Origin: CAZIOH01 sp964540815
Lineage (GTDB): Bacteria; Myxococcota_A; Polyangia; Fen-1088
DNA: 64,000 nt
Reading direction: 5' to 3'
Assembly (NCBI GenBank): GCA_964540815.1
Contig: CAZIOH010000034.1
Coordinates: 1-64,000, forward strand
The notes under the pieces are model-generated. The model did no database searches and had not been told where the DNA came from. It worked only from the letters and a program-made list of their open reading frames with translations. Both the position numbers and the translations under genes were made by a program. Of the stretch, positions 7,286-15,790 are shown in pieces; position 1 is the first letter of the stretch; each line of letters opens with the position of its first letter.

Positions 7286-8911
7286 ATGGACGTCCAGCTG
7301 TTCGACACGACCCTGCGGGATGGAACGCAAAGCGAGGGCCTCTCCCTCTCGGTCGAGGACAAGCTGAAGATTTGCCGGCTGCTCGACGGGTTCGGCATTC
7401 ACTTCATCGAGGGGGGCTACCCGGGCTCGAACCCCAAGGACGTGGAGTTCTTCCGGCGCGCGCGCCACCTGTCGCTCGAGCACGCCAAGCTGACGGCGTT
7501 CGGCAGCACCCGCCGCGCCGGGGTCGCCGCCGGCGAGGATCCGAACCTCGGGGCGCTGGTGGCGGCGGAGACGCCGGTGGTGTGCATCTTCGGAAAGTCC
7601 TGGCTGCTCCACGTGGTCAAGGTGCTCGGCACCACCGCGGAGGAGAACCTGGCGATGGTGTCCGACAGCGTGGCCTTCCTCAAGCGCGCCGGGCGCGAGG
7701 TGGTGTACGACGCCGAGCACTTCTTCGACGGCTACCGCGCCGATCCCGAGTACGCGCTCGGCACGGTGCGCGCGGCCGCGGCGGCGGGCGCCGACTGGAT
7801 CACCCTCTGCGACACCAACGGCGGCAGCCTGCCGGGTCAGGTGACGGCCGCCATCGGCGCGGTGCGGGCGGCGGTCACCACCCGCCTCGGGATCCACTCC
7901 CACAACGACGCGGATCTGGCGGTCGCCAACGCGCTCGCCGCGGTGGAGGCCGGCTGCACCCAGGTGCAGGGCACCATGAACGGCTGGGGCGAGCGGTGCG
8001 GGAACGCCAACCTCATCTCGATCATCCCGGCGCTGCAGCTCAAGATGGGGCGGCGCTGCGTCTCCGACGAGCGCCTGGCCCGGCTGACCGAGCTGTCGCG
8101 CACGGTGAGCGAGATCGCCAATATCCGCCCGCGGGCGCACGCGCCCTACGTGGGCGCGTCGGCCTTCGCCCACAAGGGGGGCGCGCACGTGGCGGCCATC
8201 GAGAAGGTGACCTCGAGCTACGAGCACATCCCGCCGGAGAAGGTGGGCAACCGCCGCAAGGTGGTGGTGTCGGAGCTGTCCGGGCGCGGCAACGTCCGGC
8301 TGCGCGCGACCGAGCTCGGCCTCGACGCCACCGGCAGCGAGCGGGCGGTGGTCACCCGGGTCAAGGAGCTCGAGAGCCGGGGCTATCAGTTCGAGGCCGC
8401 CGAGGGATCCTTCGAGCTGCTCCTGCGGCGGGAGAGCGCCGGGTACGCGCCGGCCTTCGAGGTCCTCGACGTCGTGGTGATCTCCGAGCGCCGCCGCGGG
8501 ATCGAGATGTTCTGCGAGGCCACGGTCAAGGTGAAGCTCGGCGACGAGGTGGTGCACACCGTCGCCGAGGGCCAGGGCCCCGTGCACGCGCTCGATCGCG
8601 CCTTCCACAAGGCGCTCGACGGGCACTACCCGCTCCTGCGGGAGATGCGGCTCGTCGACTACAAGGTGAGGATTCTCGATCCCGAGGCGGCGACCGGCGC
8701 CAAGACCCGGGTGCTGATCGAGACGGCGCGCGGCGAGGAGCGCTGGAGCACCATCGGCGTGTCCCAGAACATCATCGAGGCCTCGACCGCCGCGCTGGCG
8801 GATGCGTTCGAGCTGCCGCTCGCGCGGGCCCGGTCCGAGGCCGGCGTGGCCGGCAGACCCGCGCCCGGTCCGGACGCCGCGGCGCTGGCCACCGGCGGGG
8901 CTGCGCGCTAG
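7286..8911 (+). CDS. cimA: (R)-citramalate synthase
   Basis: A 541-residue enzyme of the LeuA/CimA/NifV family that condenses pyruvate with acetyl-CoA to citramalate, the first step of threonine-independent isoleucine synthesis. The TIM-barrel signature is at the N-terminus (LFDTTLRDGTQSEGLSLSVE), with metal-binding HSHND and the GTMNGWGERCGNANL segment; the C-terminal third is the LeuA-type regulatory domain that usually binds the feedback inhibitor. The DTTLRDGTQSEG form and the length match the long CimA group (Leptospira/Geobacter type) rather than 2-isopropylmalate synthase. ATG 7286 starts the conserved domain directly. leuC and leuD follow, and their isomerase also acts on citramalate. 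Confidence 0.93.
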   Translation: MDVQLFDTTLRDGTQSEGLSLSVEDKLKICRLLDGFGIHFIEGGYPGSNPKDVEFFRRARHLSLEHAKLTAFGSTRRAGVAAGEDPNLGALVAAETPVVCIFGKSWLLHVVKVLGTTAEENLAMVSDSVAFLKRAGREVVYDAEHFFDGYRADPEYALGTVRAAAAAGADWITLCDTNGGSLPGQVTAAIGAVRAAVTTRLGIHSHNDADLAVANALAAVEAGCTQVQGTMNGWGERCGNANLISIIPALQLKMGRRCVSDERLARLTELSRTVSEIANIRPRAHAPYVGASAFAHKGGAHVAAIEKVTSSYEHIPPEKVGNRRKVVVSELSGRGNVRLRATELGLDATGSERAVVTRVKELESRGYQFEAAEGSFELLLRRESAGYAPAFEVLDVVVISERRRGIEMFCEATVKVKLGDEVVHTVAEGQGPVHALDRAFHKALDGHYPLLREMRLVDYKVRILDPEAATGAKTRVLIETARGEERWSTIGVSQNIIEASTAALADAFELPLARARSEAGVAGRPAPGPDAAALATGGAAR

Positions 8912-8990
8912 AAGGCGAGCGACACCACCCGACGATCCACGACCGTGATCCACGACCACGACCACGACCCGAGCGAGGAAAGATCCAAAC

Positions 8991-10391
8991 ATGCAGCCGC
9001 GTACGCTCTTCGAGAAGATCTGGGACAGTCACGTGGTGCGGCCCGAGACCGCCGACACCCCGGCGGTGCTGTACGTCGACCGCCACCTGATCCACGAGGT
9101 GACCTCGCCCCAGGCCTTCACCTGGCTGCACGAGCGCGGGCTCGGCGTCCGGCGGCCCGAGCGCACCGTCGCGACCATGGATCACTCCATCCCCACCACC
9201 CCGCGCGGGCCCGATGGCAAGTTCAAGATCCTCGATGCCCAGGCGGAGGCGCAGCTCACCCGCCTCGAGGAGAACTGCCGCGAGTTCGGGATCGAGCTCT
9301 TCGAGCTCGGGTCGGAGGGCCAGGGCATCGTGCACGTGATCGGGCCGGAGCTCGGGCTCACCTTGCCGGGCATGACCATCGTCTGCGGGGACAGCCACAC
9401 CAGCACCCACGGCGCGTTCGGGGCCCTCGCCTTCGGGATCGGCACCAGCGAGGTGTCCCACGTGCTCGCCACCCAGTGCCTGCTGCAGTCGCGACCGAAG
9501 ACCCTGGCCATCACCGTGAACGGGCGTGTCCCCCGGGGCGTGACCGCCAAGGACATCATCCTCGCGGTGATCGCGCGGCTCGGGATCGGCGGCGGCACGG
9601 GGCACGTGATCGAGTATCGCGGCTCCGCCATCTCGGCGCTCTCGATGGAGGAGCGCATGACCGTCTGCAACATGTCCATCGAGGCGGGCGCGCGCGCCGG
9701 CATGATCGCGCCTGACCAGGTGACGTTCGACTACCTCGCGGGGCGTCCACGCGCGCCGGCGGGCGCGGAGTGGGATCGGGCCGTCGCCGGCTGGAGGGCG
9801 CTGGTCACCGATCCGGGCGCCACCTTCGACCGCGAGGAGATCTTTGAGGCCGAGACCCTCGAGCCCATGATCACCTACGGGACCAACCCCGGCATGGGGG
9901 TGGGAATCAGCCGGGTGGTCCCCACGCCCGAGAACGCCACCATGGCCAAGGCCCTCGCCTACATGGGCCTCACCGCCGGGCAACCGATGCTCGGGCGCAA
10001 GATCGACGTGGTCTTCATCGGCAGCTGCACCAACTCGCGCATCTCCGATCTGCGGGCGGCGGCGGCGGTGTTCAAGGGGCGGACCGTGGCGGCCGGGGTC
10101 CGGGCGCTGGTCGTGCCCGGATCGCAGCGGGTGAAGAAGCAAGCCGAGGCCGAGGGGCTCGATCGGGTCTTCCGGGAGGCGGGCGCCGACTGGCGCGAGG
10201 CCGGGTGCTCGATGTGCATCGCGATGAACGGCGATCAGCTGAAGCCCGGGCAATACGCGGTGAGCACCAGCAACCGGAACTTCGAGGGACGCCAGGGGGC
10301 CGGGGGCCGCACGTTTCTCGCGAGCCCCGAGACCGCGGCGGCCGCGGCCGTCACGGGGTGCATCACCGATGCTCGCCTGCTGGTGAGCTAG
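8991..10391 (+). CDS. leuC: 3-isopropylmalate/(R)-2-methylmalate dehydratase large subunit
   Basis: A 466-residue aconitase-family subunit. With LeuD it isomerises 2-isopropylmalate (leucine) and, in citramalate-pathway organisms, citramalate (isoleucine). The three [4Fe-4S] ligands are visible: Cys346 in IGSCTNSR, and Cys406 and Cys409 in CSMC. DSHTSTHGAFGALAFGIGTS is the other family hallmark. A GAGGAAAG ribosome site precedes ATG 8991. It follows cimA after 79 bp and precedes leuD after 42 bp, forming one operon. leuB is not next to it. Confidence 0.95.
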   Translation: MQPRTLFEKIWDSHVVRPETADTPAVLYVDRHLIHEVTSPQAFTWLHERGLGVRRPERTVATMDHSIPTTPRGPDGKFKILDAQAEAQLTRLEENCREFGIELFELGSEGQGIVHVIGPELGLTLPGMTIVCGDSHTSTHGAFGALAFGIGTSEVSHVLATQCLLQSRPKTLAITVNGRVPRGVTAKDIILAVIARLGIGGGTGHVIEYRGSAISALSMEERMTVCNMSIEAGARAGMIAPDQVTFDYLAGRPRAPAGAEWDRAVAGWRALVTDPGATFDREEIFEAETLEPMITYGTNPGMGVGISRVVPTPENATMAKALAYMGLTAGQPMLGRKIDVVFIGSCTNSRISDLRAAAAVFKGRTVAAGVRALVVPGSQRVKKQAEAEGLDRVFREAGADWREAGCSMCIAMNGDQLKPGQYAVSTSNRNFEGRQGAGGRTFLASPETAAAAAVTGCITDARLLVS

Positions 10392-10433
10392 TCCGAGCCG
10401 AGCCGAGCGAGTCGAGGAAAGAGAGCCGTCCCC

Positions 10434-11003
10434 ATGGAACCCATTCGAACCTTCGAGACCAAGACCGTCATCCTGCCGATCGAGAACGTCGACACCGACC
10501 AGATCATCCCGGCGCGTTTCCTCAAGGTGACGAGCAAGATCGGCATCGGCGCGCACCTGTTCGCGGACTGGCGTTACGACGCCTCGGGGGCGCCCAGGCC
10601 CGACTTCGTCCTCAATCGCCCGGAGGCGGCCGGGGCGATGGTGCTGGTGGCGGGCGACAACTTCGGGTGCGGCTCGTCGCGCGAGCACGCGCCCTGGGCG
10701 CTCACCGACTACGGATTTCGCGCCATCATCAGCACCTCGATCGCGGACATCTTTCGCAGCAACTCGCTCAAGAATGGCCTGCTGCCGATCGTGGTCGAGC
10801 CTGCCATTCACCGGCGGCTGCTGGCCGAGCCGGGCATGCTCGTCAAGGTGTCACTCGAGGCCAAGACGTTGACGCTGGCCGACGGCACCACCGTTCCGTT
10901 CCCGATTGCCCCCTTCGCCCGGCACTGCCTGCTGCATGGCCAGGACGAGCTCGACTTCCTGCTCAGCCAGCAAGACGCCATCGCCCGCTTCGAAGCCAGG
11001 TGA
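10434..11003 (+). CDS. leuD: 3-isopropylmalate/(R)-2-methylmalate dehydratase small subunit
   Basis: A 189-residue LeuD swivel-domain protein completing the LeuCD isomerase. The signature NVDTDQIIPARFLK sits at residues 16-29, and DNFGCGSSREHAPWAL carries the substrate-binding loop. The length is typical. The leader has the same GAGGAAAGA-type ribosome site as leuC, consistent with balanced expression of the two subunits. It is the last gene of the cimA-leuC-leuD group. Confidence 0.95.
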   Translation: MEPIRTFETKTVILPIENVDTDQIIPARFLKVTSKIGIGAHLFADWRYDASGAPRPDFVLNRPEAAGAMVLVAGDNFGCGSSREHAPWALTDYGFRAIISTSIADIFRSNSLKNGLLPIVVEPAIHRRLLAEPGMLVKVSLEAKTLTLADGTTVPFPIAPFARHCLLHGQDELDFLLSQQDAIARFEAR

Positions 11004-11178
11004 TTGTTTCCGGCCGGCGTCGATCCGGAAGGCGTCGGCAGCGTCAAGAGCGTCAGAAGATCGACGGCGGCCGCCCGAAGTCCATCGGACTCCGGGTTGC
11101 CGATGGGATGTGGCGGCTATAGGCTTTGAGGGAGCGGTCGCACGGATCGAACCGCAAGGCCAAACGACGGAGGCGCGA

Positions 11179-11427
11179 ATGGAGCGAGTCGCCGAGCACG
11201 AGGTAGGGACCGGGCGCAAGGATGGGCGGGTGGAACGGCTGGAGATCGAGGGTCGAATCACGGAGCTGAGATCGCGACACGGCGAGATCGAACAGAGGCT
11301 CCTCGAGCTGGATCGCCATCTATCGCTGACCTCGGACGAGCAATTCGAACGCGCGCGACTCAAGAAAGAGAAGCTGTGGAGCAAGGATCGGATCGTCGCG
11401 CTGACCCAGTTGCTCGCTCTCGGGTGA
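11179..11427 (+). CDS. YdcH-like (DUF465) small helical protein
   Basis: An 82-residue acidic/basic helical protein. Its C-terminal half fits the DUF465/YdcH pattern: an Arg/His-rich helix (ITELRSRHGEIEQRLLELDR), a short turn, then ERARLKKEKLWSKDRIVALT, close to the family's LKKEKLxLKDEI motif. Proteins of this family are of unknown function and often expressed as small helical hairpins. ATG 11179 is chosen because the same frame upstream gives a non-protein-like sequence. The next gene begins 33 bp later. Confidence 0.7.
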   Translation: MERVAEHEVGTGRKDGRVERLEIEGRITELRSRHGEIEQRLLELDRHLSLTSDEQFERARLKKEKLWSKDRIVALTQLLALG

Positions 11428-11460
11428 CAGCCCGGGTCGGGAGCCCGCCGAGGACGGCGC

Positions 11461-11985
11461 ATGACCCGAGGTGAAGCGGAGCCGGAGGCGGAGAGAATCG
11501 CTCGGCTGCGGCGGTCGGGGATCTCGATCGACAAGGAGGGCGACTTCATCCACGAGGGGGAGCGGGTGCGGCACGAGGGGCTCCGTCGGGCGCTCTTTGG
11601 CTGGCTCGATCGCTCGCCCGATGCGGACGGTCGTTACGTCCTGCGCCTCGATCCCAGGCGCTTCGCCCACGTCGAGGTGGAAGATACCCCGCTCGTGGTG
11701 CGGGCGGCGCGGCGCGATGCCGACGGCTTTCACCTGGCGCTGTCCGATGGCGCCGAGGAGATCCTCGATCCGCGGACCCTGACCGTCGACGGCCTCGGCA
11801 TCTTGCGGTGCTGGGTGCGCGGCGGTCGGCTCGAGGCGCGGCTCTCGACCTCGGCCGCGACGATGCTGGCCGACGCGCTCGAGCTGGCTCGGCCCGGCGC
11901 GGCCCCGGGGCGCCTGGAAGAGGTGGTCCTGCACGCGCCGAACGGCGATTTCCTGGTCCGGCAACGCGCCCCGTCGACCGCTTGA
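11461..11985 (+). CDS. DUF1285-like protein of unknown function
   Basis: 174 residues with no membrane segment. The order of motifs resembles DUF1285: a dyad like IDKEGDFIHEGERVRHEGL (compare the family's DGxWxxxGxPIxR), then GRYVLRLDPRRFAHVEVEDT, where the family has YxLVTPxEKxxIxVED. No catalytic residue pattern is evident. It lies between the YdcH-like gene and a family 2 glycosyltransferase on the same strand and may share their transcript. The family call is by pattern only. Confidence 0.65.
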   Translation: MTRGEAEPEAERIARLRRSGISIDKEGDFIHEGERVRHEGLRRALFGWLDRSPDADGRYVLRLDPRRFAHVEVEDTPLVVRAARRDADGFHLALSDGAEEILDPRTLTVDGLGILRCWVRGGRLEARLSTSAATMLADALELARPGAAPGRLEEVVLHAPNGDFLVRQRAPSTA

Positions 11986-12097
11986 CCGGGGAGGGCGCCG
12001 TCGTGGCTTCGGTGATGCCGCTCCTGTCGTGCTGCCTCCGTCGTGCTAACGTCCGCGCCAGCAACCCGAGGTCACCCGTTCGAGGAGAGCCGACACC

Positions 12098-12913
12098 GTG
12101 ATTGGCACCCAGAAAATCGTCGTCGTCATGCCCGCGTACAACGCCGAGAAGACCCTCGAGCGCACCGTCGCGGAGATCCCCGACCTGGTCGACGACATCA
12201 TCCTGGTCGACGACCAGTCGCGAGACAACACCGTGGCGGTGGCCCGGAAGCTCGGCCTGCACACCATCCAGCACGAGAAGAACCGCGGCTACGGCGGGAA
12301 CCAGAAGACCTGTTACCTGGCGGCGCTGCGCCGCGGGGCGGACATCGTGGTGATGGTCCACCCGGATTACCAGTACACACCCAAGCTGATCCCGGCGCTG
12401 GCCCATTGCATCACGAGCGGGCTCTTCGACGTCGCGCTCGGCTCGCGGATCCTCGGCGGGCGAGCCCTCGAGGGCGGGATGCCGCTTTACAAGTACATCG
12501 CCAACCGGCTCCTCACCGCCACCGAGAACCTGCTCATCGATCAGAAGCTCTCCGAGTACCACACGGGGTATCGGGCGTTCTCGCGGCGGGTGCTCGAGAC
12601 CCTGCCGCTGAACGAGAACGACGATGACTTCGTGTTCGACAACCAGATGCTGGTGCAGGCGGCGCACTTCGGCTTCCGGATCGCCGAGGTGACCTGCCCG
12701 ACCCTCTACTTCGAGGAGGCCTCGTCCATCGCCTTCGGGCGCAGCGTCCGCTACGGCCTCGGGGTCCTGCAGGCGGGGCTGCAGTGTCGCCTCACGCGGC
12801 TCGGCCTCATCAAGCCCGCCTTCCTCTCGGAGTCGGGCCGCAAGCTCGAGCCCGTCACCCTCGACGACGTCCGCCGCGGCCCCTCGCTGTCGGTCGTGAA
12901 CCAGGACGGATAA
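12098..12913 (+). CDS. Family 2 glycosyltransferase (polyprenyl-phosphate sugar transferase-like)
   Basis: A 271-residue GT2 enzyme of the dolichol-phosphate mannosyltransferase-like group. It opens with IVVVMPAYNAEKTLERTVAE, has the nucleotide-binding ILVDDQSRDNT, the NRGYGGNQKTCYLAALRRGA segment and a DxD-like site in VHPDYQYTP. No membrane anchor is predicted, so it is probably soluble or peripheral. The start is GTG 12098, supported by a strong AGGAGAG site at 12083-12089. Donor and acceptor are unknown; likely roles are glycosylation of lipid carriers, envelope polysaccharide or protein. The gene is followed directly by the repeat field at 12915. Confidence 0.88.
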   Translation: MIGTQKIVVVMPAYNAEKTLERTVAEIPDLVDDIILVDDQSRDNTVAVARKLGLHTIQHEKNRGYGGNQKTCYLAALRRGADIVVMVHPDYQYTPKLIPALAHCITSGLFDVALGSRILGGRALEGGMPLYKYIANRLLTATENLLIDQKLSEYHTGYRAFSRRVLETLPLNENDDDFVFDNQMLVQAAHFGFRIAEVTCPTLYFEEASSIAFGRSVRYGLGVLQAGLQCRLTRLGLIKPAFLSESGRKLEPVTLDDVRRGPSLSVVNQDG

Positions 12914-12914
12914 G

Positions 12915-13022
12915 GGACGCGCCTACGGCGCTCGCGGGAAGGGGAGGACCGGACGCGCCTACGGCGCTCGCGGGAAGGGGAGGATCGGACGCAACTACGG
13001 CGCTCGCGGGCAGGGGAGGACC
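12915..13022. repeat. Three tandem 36-bp repeats
   Basis: Contiguous units at 12915-12950, 12951-12986 and 12987-13022. Unit 2 differs from unit 1 at one base, and unit 3 at three. Each contains the core ACGGCGCTCGCGGG. There are no spacers, so this is not a CRISPR array. The last unit runs directly into the palindromic repeat described at 13048. Confidence 0.9.
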
Positions 13023-13047
13023 CCTCCCCGCGGGCCCCTCCCGGGGA

Positions 13048-13120
13048 CGACGAGAGGCGTACCCGGATCTGCTTTGCTGGTGGTGTCTCCGGTTGGCAAA
13101 GCCAACCTCCGATGAACCGC
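13048..13120. repeat. Dispersed palindromic intergenic repeat, copy A
   Basis: A 73-bp sequence matching 61329-61401 at about 64 of 73 positions by eye, in the same orientation. Its most conserved part is the perfect hairpin GGTTGGC-AAA-GCCAACC (13091-13107). Similarity extends weakly upstream through a GC-rich foldback shared by both copies. Confidence 0.85.
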
Positions 13121-13410
13121 ATGGAGAGACATCCGTTTGGGGCATGTGCCGACCCGGGAGCCGAGCCCCGTTCCCTTCCTGTCCCCTCGCCCGGCGGAGC
13201 GGAGCGGGGCGAGGGAGAGGGACCCCCCTTCAATCTGCGGGGGCAGCGCCAAGTACCTTTGTTCACCTCCGGCATTCAGGCGAGCGCAGCGCGGCTTTGC
13301 CGCGCGGAGCGAGAGGGGTGCGGGGACGTGCGAGCGGCAGCGAGCCGCGTCTCCGATACAATCGCCACGAGCGGCGGCGAGGCACGTCCCCGATAAAGAA
13401 ATTTCGGTGC

Positions 13411-15066
13411 TCAGGGGCGGGTGGGGTTTGGGAGCTCCACGGTGAAGCGGGCGCCGTGCAGCGGGGGCTCGGCCACCCCGACCGTCACGTCACCGCCGTG
13501 GTCGAGGACGATCTTGCGGACGATCGCCAGGCCGAGGCCCGTGCCGCTCTCCTTGGTGGTGAAGTAGGGATCGAAGATGCGCCGCGCCCGAGCCGCCGGG
13601 ACGCCTGGGCCGTTGTCGTCGACCTGGATGCGCGCGTTCGGTCGGAGCCTGGCCCCCGTGCCCGCGGCGGGTCCGGGGTCGTCGGCGAGGCGGATGCGAA
13701 TCACCACCTGCGGCGTCGGCCCCCCCGGGCGCTCCGCGGCCGCCTGCAGCGCGTTCTCGACCAGGTTGCTCAGCACCCGCCGGATCAGCATGCGATCGCA
13801 CAGCGCCCAGACGGGTTGGGCGGGCGTCTCGATGCGCAGGAGGTCCTGCCACTCGGGGTGCGCGCGCGCGAAGTCCGCGACCAGGGCGCCGAGATCGACG
13901 GGCTGGGGATCGACCTTGGGGAGCTTCGCGAAGGCCGAGAAGTCGTCGACCAGCCGGCGGATCACCGCGATCTCGTCGTGCAGGACCTCGGACGCCGTCT
14001 CCAGGCGCGAGCGGTAAGCGGGATCGTCTCCCCGGTACTGCGAGCGCAGCTCCTGGATCGCGAGCTGGATCGGCGTGAGCGGGTTCTTGATCTCGTGCGC
14101 CAGCCGACGGGCCACCTCCTGCCAGGCCGACACCTTCTGCAGGTACTCGACGCGCGAGCGCGCCTCGCCGAGCTCCTCCACCATGCGATCGAAGGCCCGC
14201 CCGAGATCGTCGAGCTCGTCGCGTCCCCGGGGCGCGATGCGCACCGCGAGATCTCCGGTGGCCACCCGCGCCGCCGCCTGTCGCAAGACCGCCACCCTCC
14301 GGGTGGCGCGCCTCGCCACCAGGAGACCGATCGCGGTGGCCGCGATCAGCGACACGAACAGGTTGAAGCTGAGCGCCCGGAACACCCCGGGGAGCAGGAT
14401 AGGCAGGACCCGATCGAGGTCGCGCTCCTCCTCGACCGCCTGCCGCAAGGACAGGAAGTTGGCGTAGGTCTGGCGGTCGATCCCGAAGGTGAGCTCGAGC
14501 GCGCGCGCGGCGTGCGAGCCCGGGGCCGGGGGCAACTCGACCAGGTTGGGGGGCGCCTCGCGCGCGCGGCGCAGGGCCTCGGGCTCGACCGACCATTCGT
14601 CGACGACGCGATCCCCCTCGAGGATCCGGGCGCGCAGCAGGTTGGGGGCGTCGGACACATCCGCCGCACGCAGCACCTTCGACTGGGCGATGAACTCGGC
14701 GCGCTCGCGGAAGATCTCCTTCTCCTGGGCAAAGTACGTGCGGTAGGCGTCGAGGGCCGCGCGCAGCGAGTCCATGACGTCCTGCCGGTGCCGCGACTCG
14801 ACGTCCCCCACCGTGGTCAGCGTGCGGCTGAGAAAGTAGCCGGTGGTGACGAGCGGGAGCATGGCGACGATGAAGACCGCCGCCAGGATCTTCCATTCGA
14901 AGCGCCCGGGCCAGCGCAGGCCCTGGCGGCGTTGGGACCGGCTGGCGCTCGGGGCGCCCTCCGCGGCTGCGCCGTCCGTGTGTGCGCCTCCGGCCAGGGA
15001 AGGCGCGCCCTCGGGGCTGGTCCCGTCGGCGTCGGCGTCGTGTCCTGTGGAGCTGTCGGAGCTCAT
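13411..15066 (-). CDS. NtrY-like membrane sensor histidine kinase
   Basis: A 551-residue sensor kinase. After a ~45-residue Ala/Gly/Ser-rich cytoplasmic tail, TM1 lies near 60-80, then a ~150-residue periplasmic domain, TM2 (FNLFVSLIAATAIGLLVARR), HAMP, HisKA with the H-box RRLAHEIKNPLTPIQLAIQE, and a complete HATPase (NLVENALQAA, DNGPGVP, GTGLGLAIVRK). HEIKNPLTPIQL is typical of the NtrY group. ATG 15066 overlaps the stop of the upstream DUF4390 gene (ATGA); that gene neighbour is also typical of NtrY loci. The expected NtrX-type regulator is not downstream: the palindrome field follows. Confidence 0.92.
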   Translation of the reverse strand: MSSDSSTGHDADADGTSPEGAPSLAGGAHTDGAAAEGAPSASRSQRRQGLRWPGRFEWKILAAVFIVAMLPLVTTGYFLSRTLTTVGDVESRHRQDVMDSLRAALDAYRTYFAQEKEIFRERAEFIAQSKVLRAADVSDAPNLLRARILEGDRVVDEWSVEPEALRRAREAPPNLVELPPAPGSHAARALELTFGIDRQTYANFLSLRQAVEEERDLDRVLPILLPGVFRALSFNLFVSLIAATAIGLLVARRATRRVAVLRQAAARVATGDLAVRIAPRGRDELDDLGRAFDRMVEELGEARSRVEYLQKVSAWQEVARRLAHEIKNPLTPIQLAIQELRSQYRGDDPAYRSRLETASEVLHDEIAVIRRLVDDFSAFAKLPKVDPQPVDLGALVADFARAHPEWQDLLRIETPAQPVWALCDRMLIRRVLSNLVENALQAAAERPGGPTPQVVIRIRLADDPGPAAGTGARLRPNARIQVDDNGPGVPAARARRIFDPYFTTKESGTGLGLAIVRKIVLDHGGDVTVGVAEPPLHGARFTVELPNPTRP

Positions 15067-15788
15067 GGCTTGGCCGGTGGTCCGGCGGTGGGGTGTCCGG
15101 CGGGGGGCGACACGAATGGTGGCGACACGAATCGCACCTGATGCTCGCTCTCGTCGATCTGGGGATTGATGAAGACCGTGACGAAGGTTCCGAAGAAGCT
15201 GTCTCCTCCGCCGGTGCCGGGCCGGCGCTGGGGCCCCGACGGCTGGCGCAGCCACTGCCGGAGCTCCGCCAGCAACTCCTGCGACAGAGGATTGAGATCG
15301 CAGCGTACCGCGATGGAGTAGCGGTGGTCGGGCACGAGCAGGTCGAGCGGCGCCACCGGGAACTGCCGCAGGGCGGTGGCCGCCTCCACCGCCTGACCGA
15401 GGGTGGGCACCTCGATCTCCCGTTCGGTCCCTGGCCCTCGCGAGAGGCGCAGCTGGAACTTCTCGTCCCAGATGTCGTAGACGATCTCCACCCGCTGGAC
15501 CGCCACGGCGATGGCCTTGGAGGTCCCCGCCTCCTGCAGGTACACCCGCACCAGCACCCGGGTCGCGAACCCGGAGAGCAGGCGCTGCCGTGCCTCGGGG
15601 GTGAAGACGTCGGGGACCGCCACGTCGATGGTGAGCGCCCCGCCCCGTGGCACCACGCCCACGGCGCGGGTGGGCAAGTCCTCGGCGCGCACGACGCCCC
15701 CGAAGGCGAGGGCGACGGCGAGGGCGAAGGTGAGGCCGAGGGCGAGGACCGCACCCACGCGCAACCAGCCTCGAGCCGCGGGGAACAT
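15063..15788 (-). CDS. DUF4390 exported protein
   Basis: A 241-residue protein with an N-terminal signal peptide (membrane stretch about residues 10-35, cut near AFGGVVRA). The rest matches DUF4390: repeated beta-strand segments such as LTIDVAVPDVFTPEARQRLL and VEIVYDIWDEKFQL. Function is unknown; the family is found in periplasm-facing proteins encoded beside NtrY-type kinases, as here. ATG 15788 lies two bases after the stop of the barrel-protein gene, and its own stop overlaps the kinase start, so the three genes form one leftward operon. The C-terminal tail is Pro-rich. Confidence 0.82.
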   Translation of the reverse strand: MFPAARGWLRVGAVLALGLTFALAVALAFGGVVRAEDLPTRAVGVVPRGGALTIDVAVPDVFTPEARQRLLSGFATRVLVRVYLQEAGTSKAIAVAVQRVEIVYDIWDEKFQLRLSRGPGTEREIEVPTLGQAVEAATALRQFPVAPLDLLVPDHRYSIAVRCDLNPLSQELLAELRQWLRQPSGPQRRPGTGGGDSFFGTFVTVFINPQIDESEHQVRFVSPPFVSPPAGHPTAGPPAKP

Positions 15789-15790
15789 GG

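Larger units (their letters stand above)
12914..13410. other. 497-bp gene-free palindrome field between convergent genes
   Basis: Besides the 36-bp tandem repeats and dispersed repeat copy A, it holds CCCTCGCCC (13184-13192) facing GGGCGAGGG (13207-13215) and a perfect stem GCGCGGC-TTT-GCCGCGC (13289-13305). It separates the convergent glycosyltransferase and NtrY-like kinase genes and probably contributes transcription termination. Open frames across it are low-complexity and not credible genes. Confidence 0.7.

Noticed and set aside
12915..13022. The 36-bp repeats as a CRISPR array
   Set aside because: Units are contiguous with no spacers, and there are no cas genes in the window.
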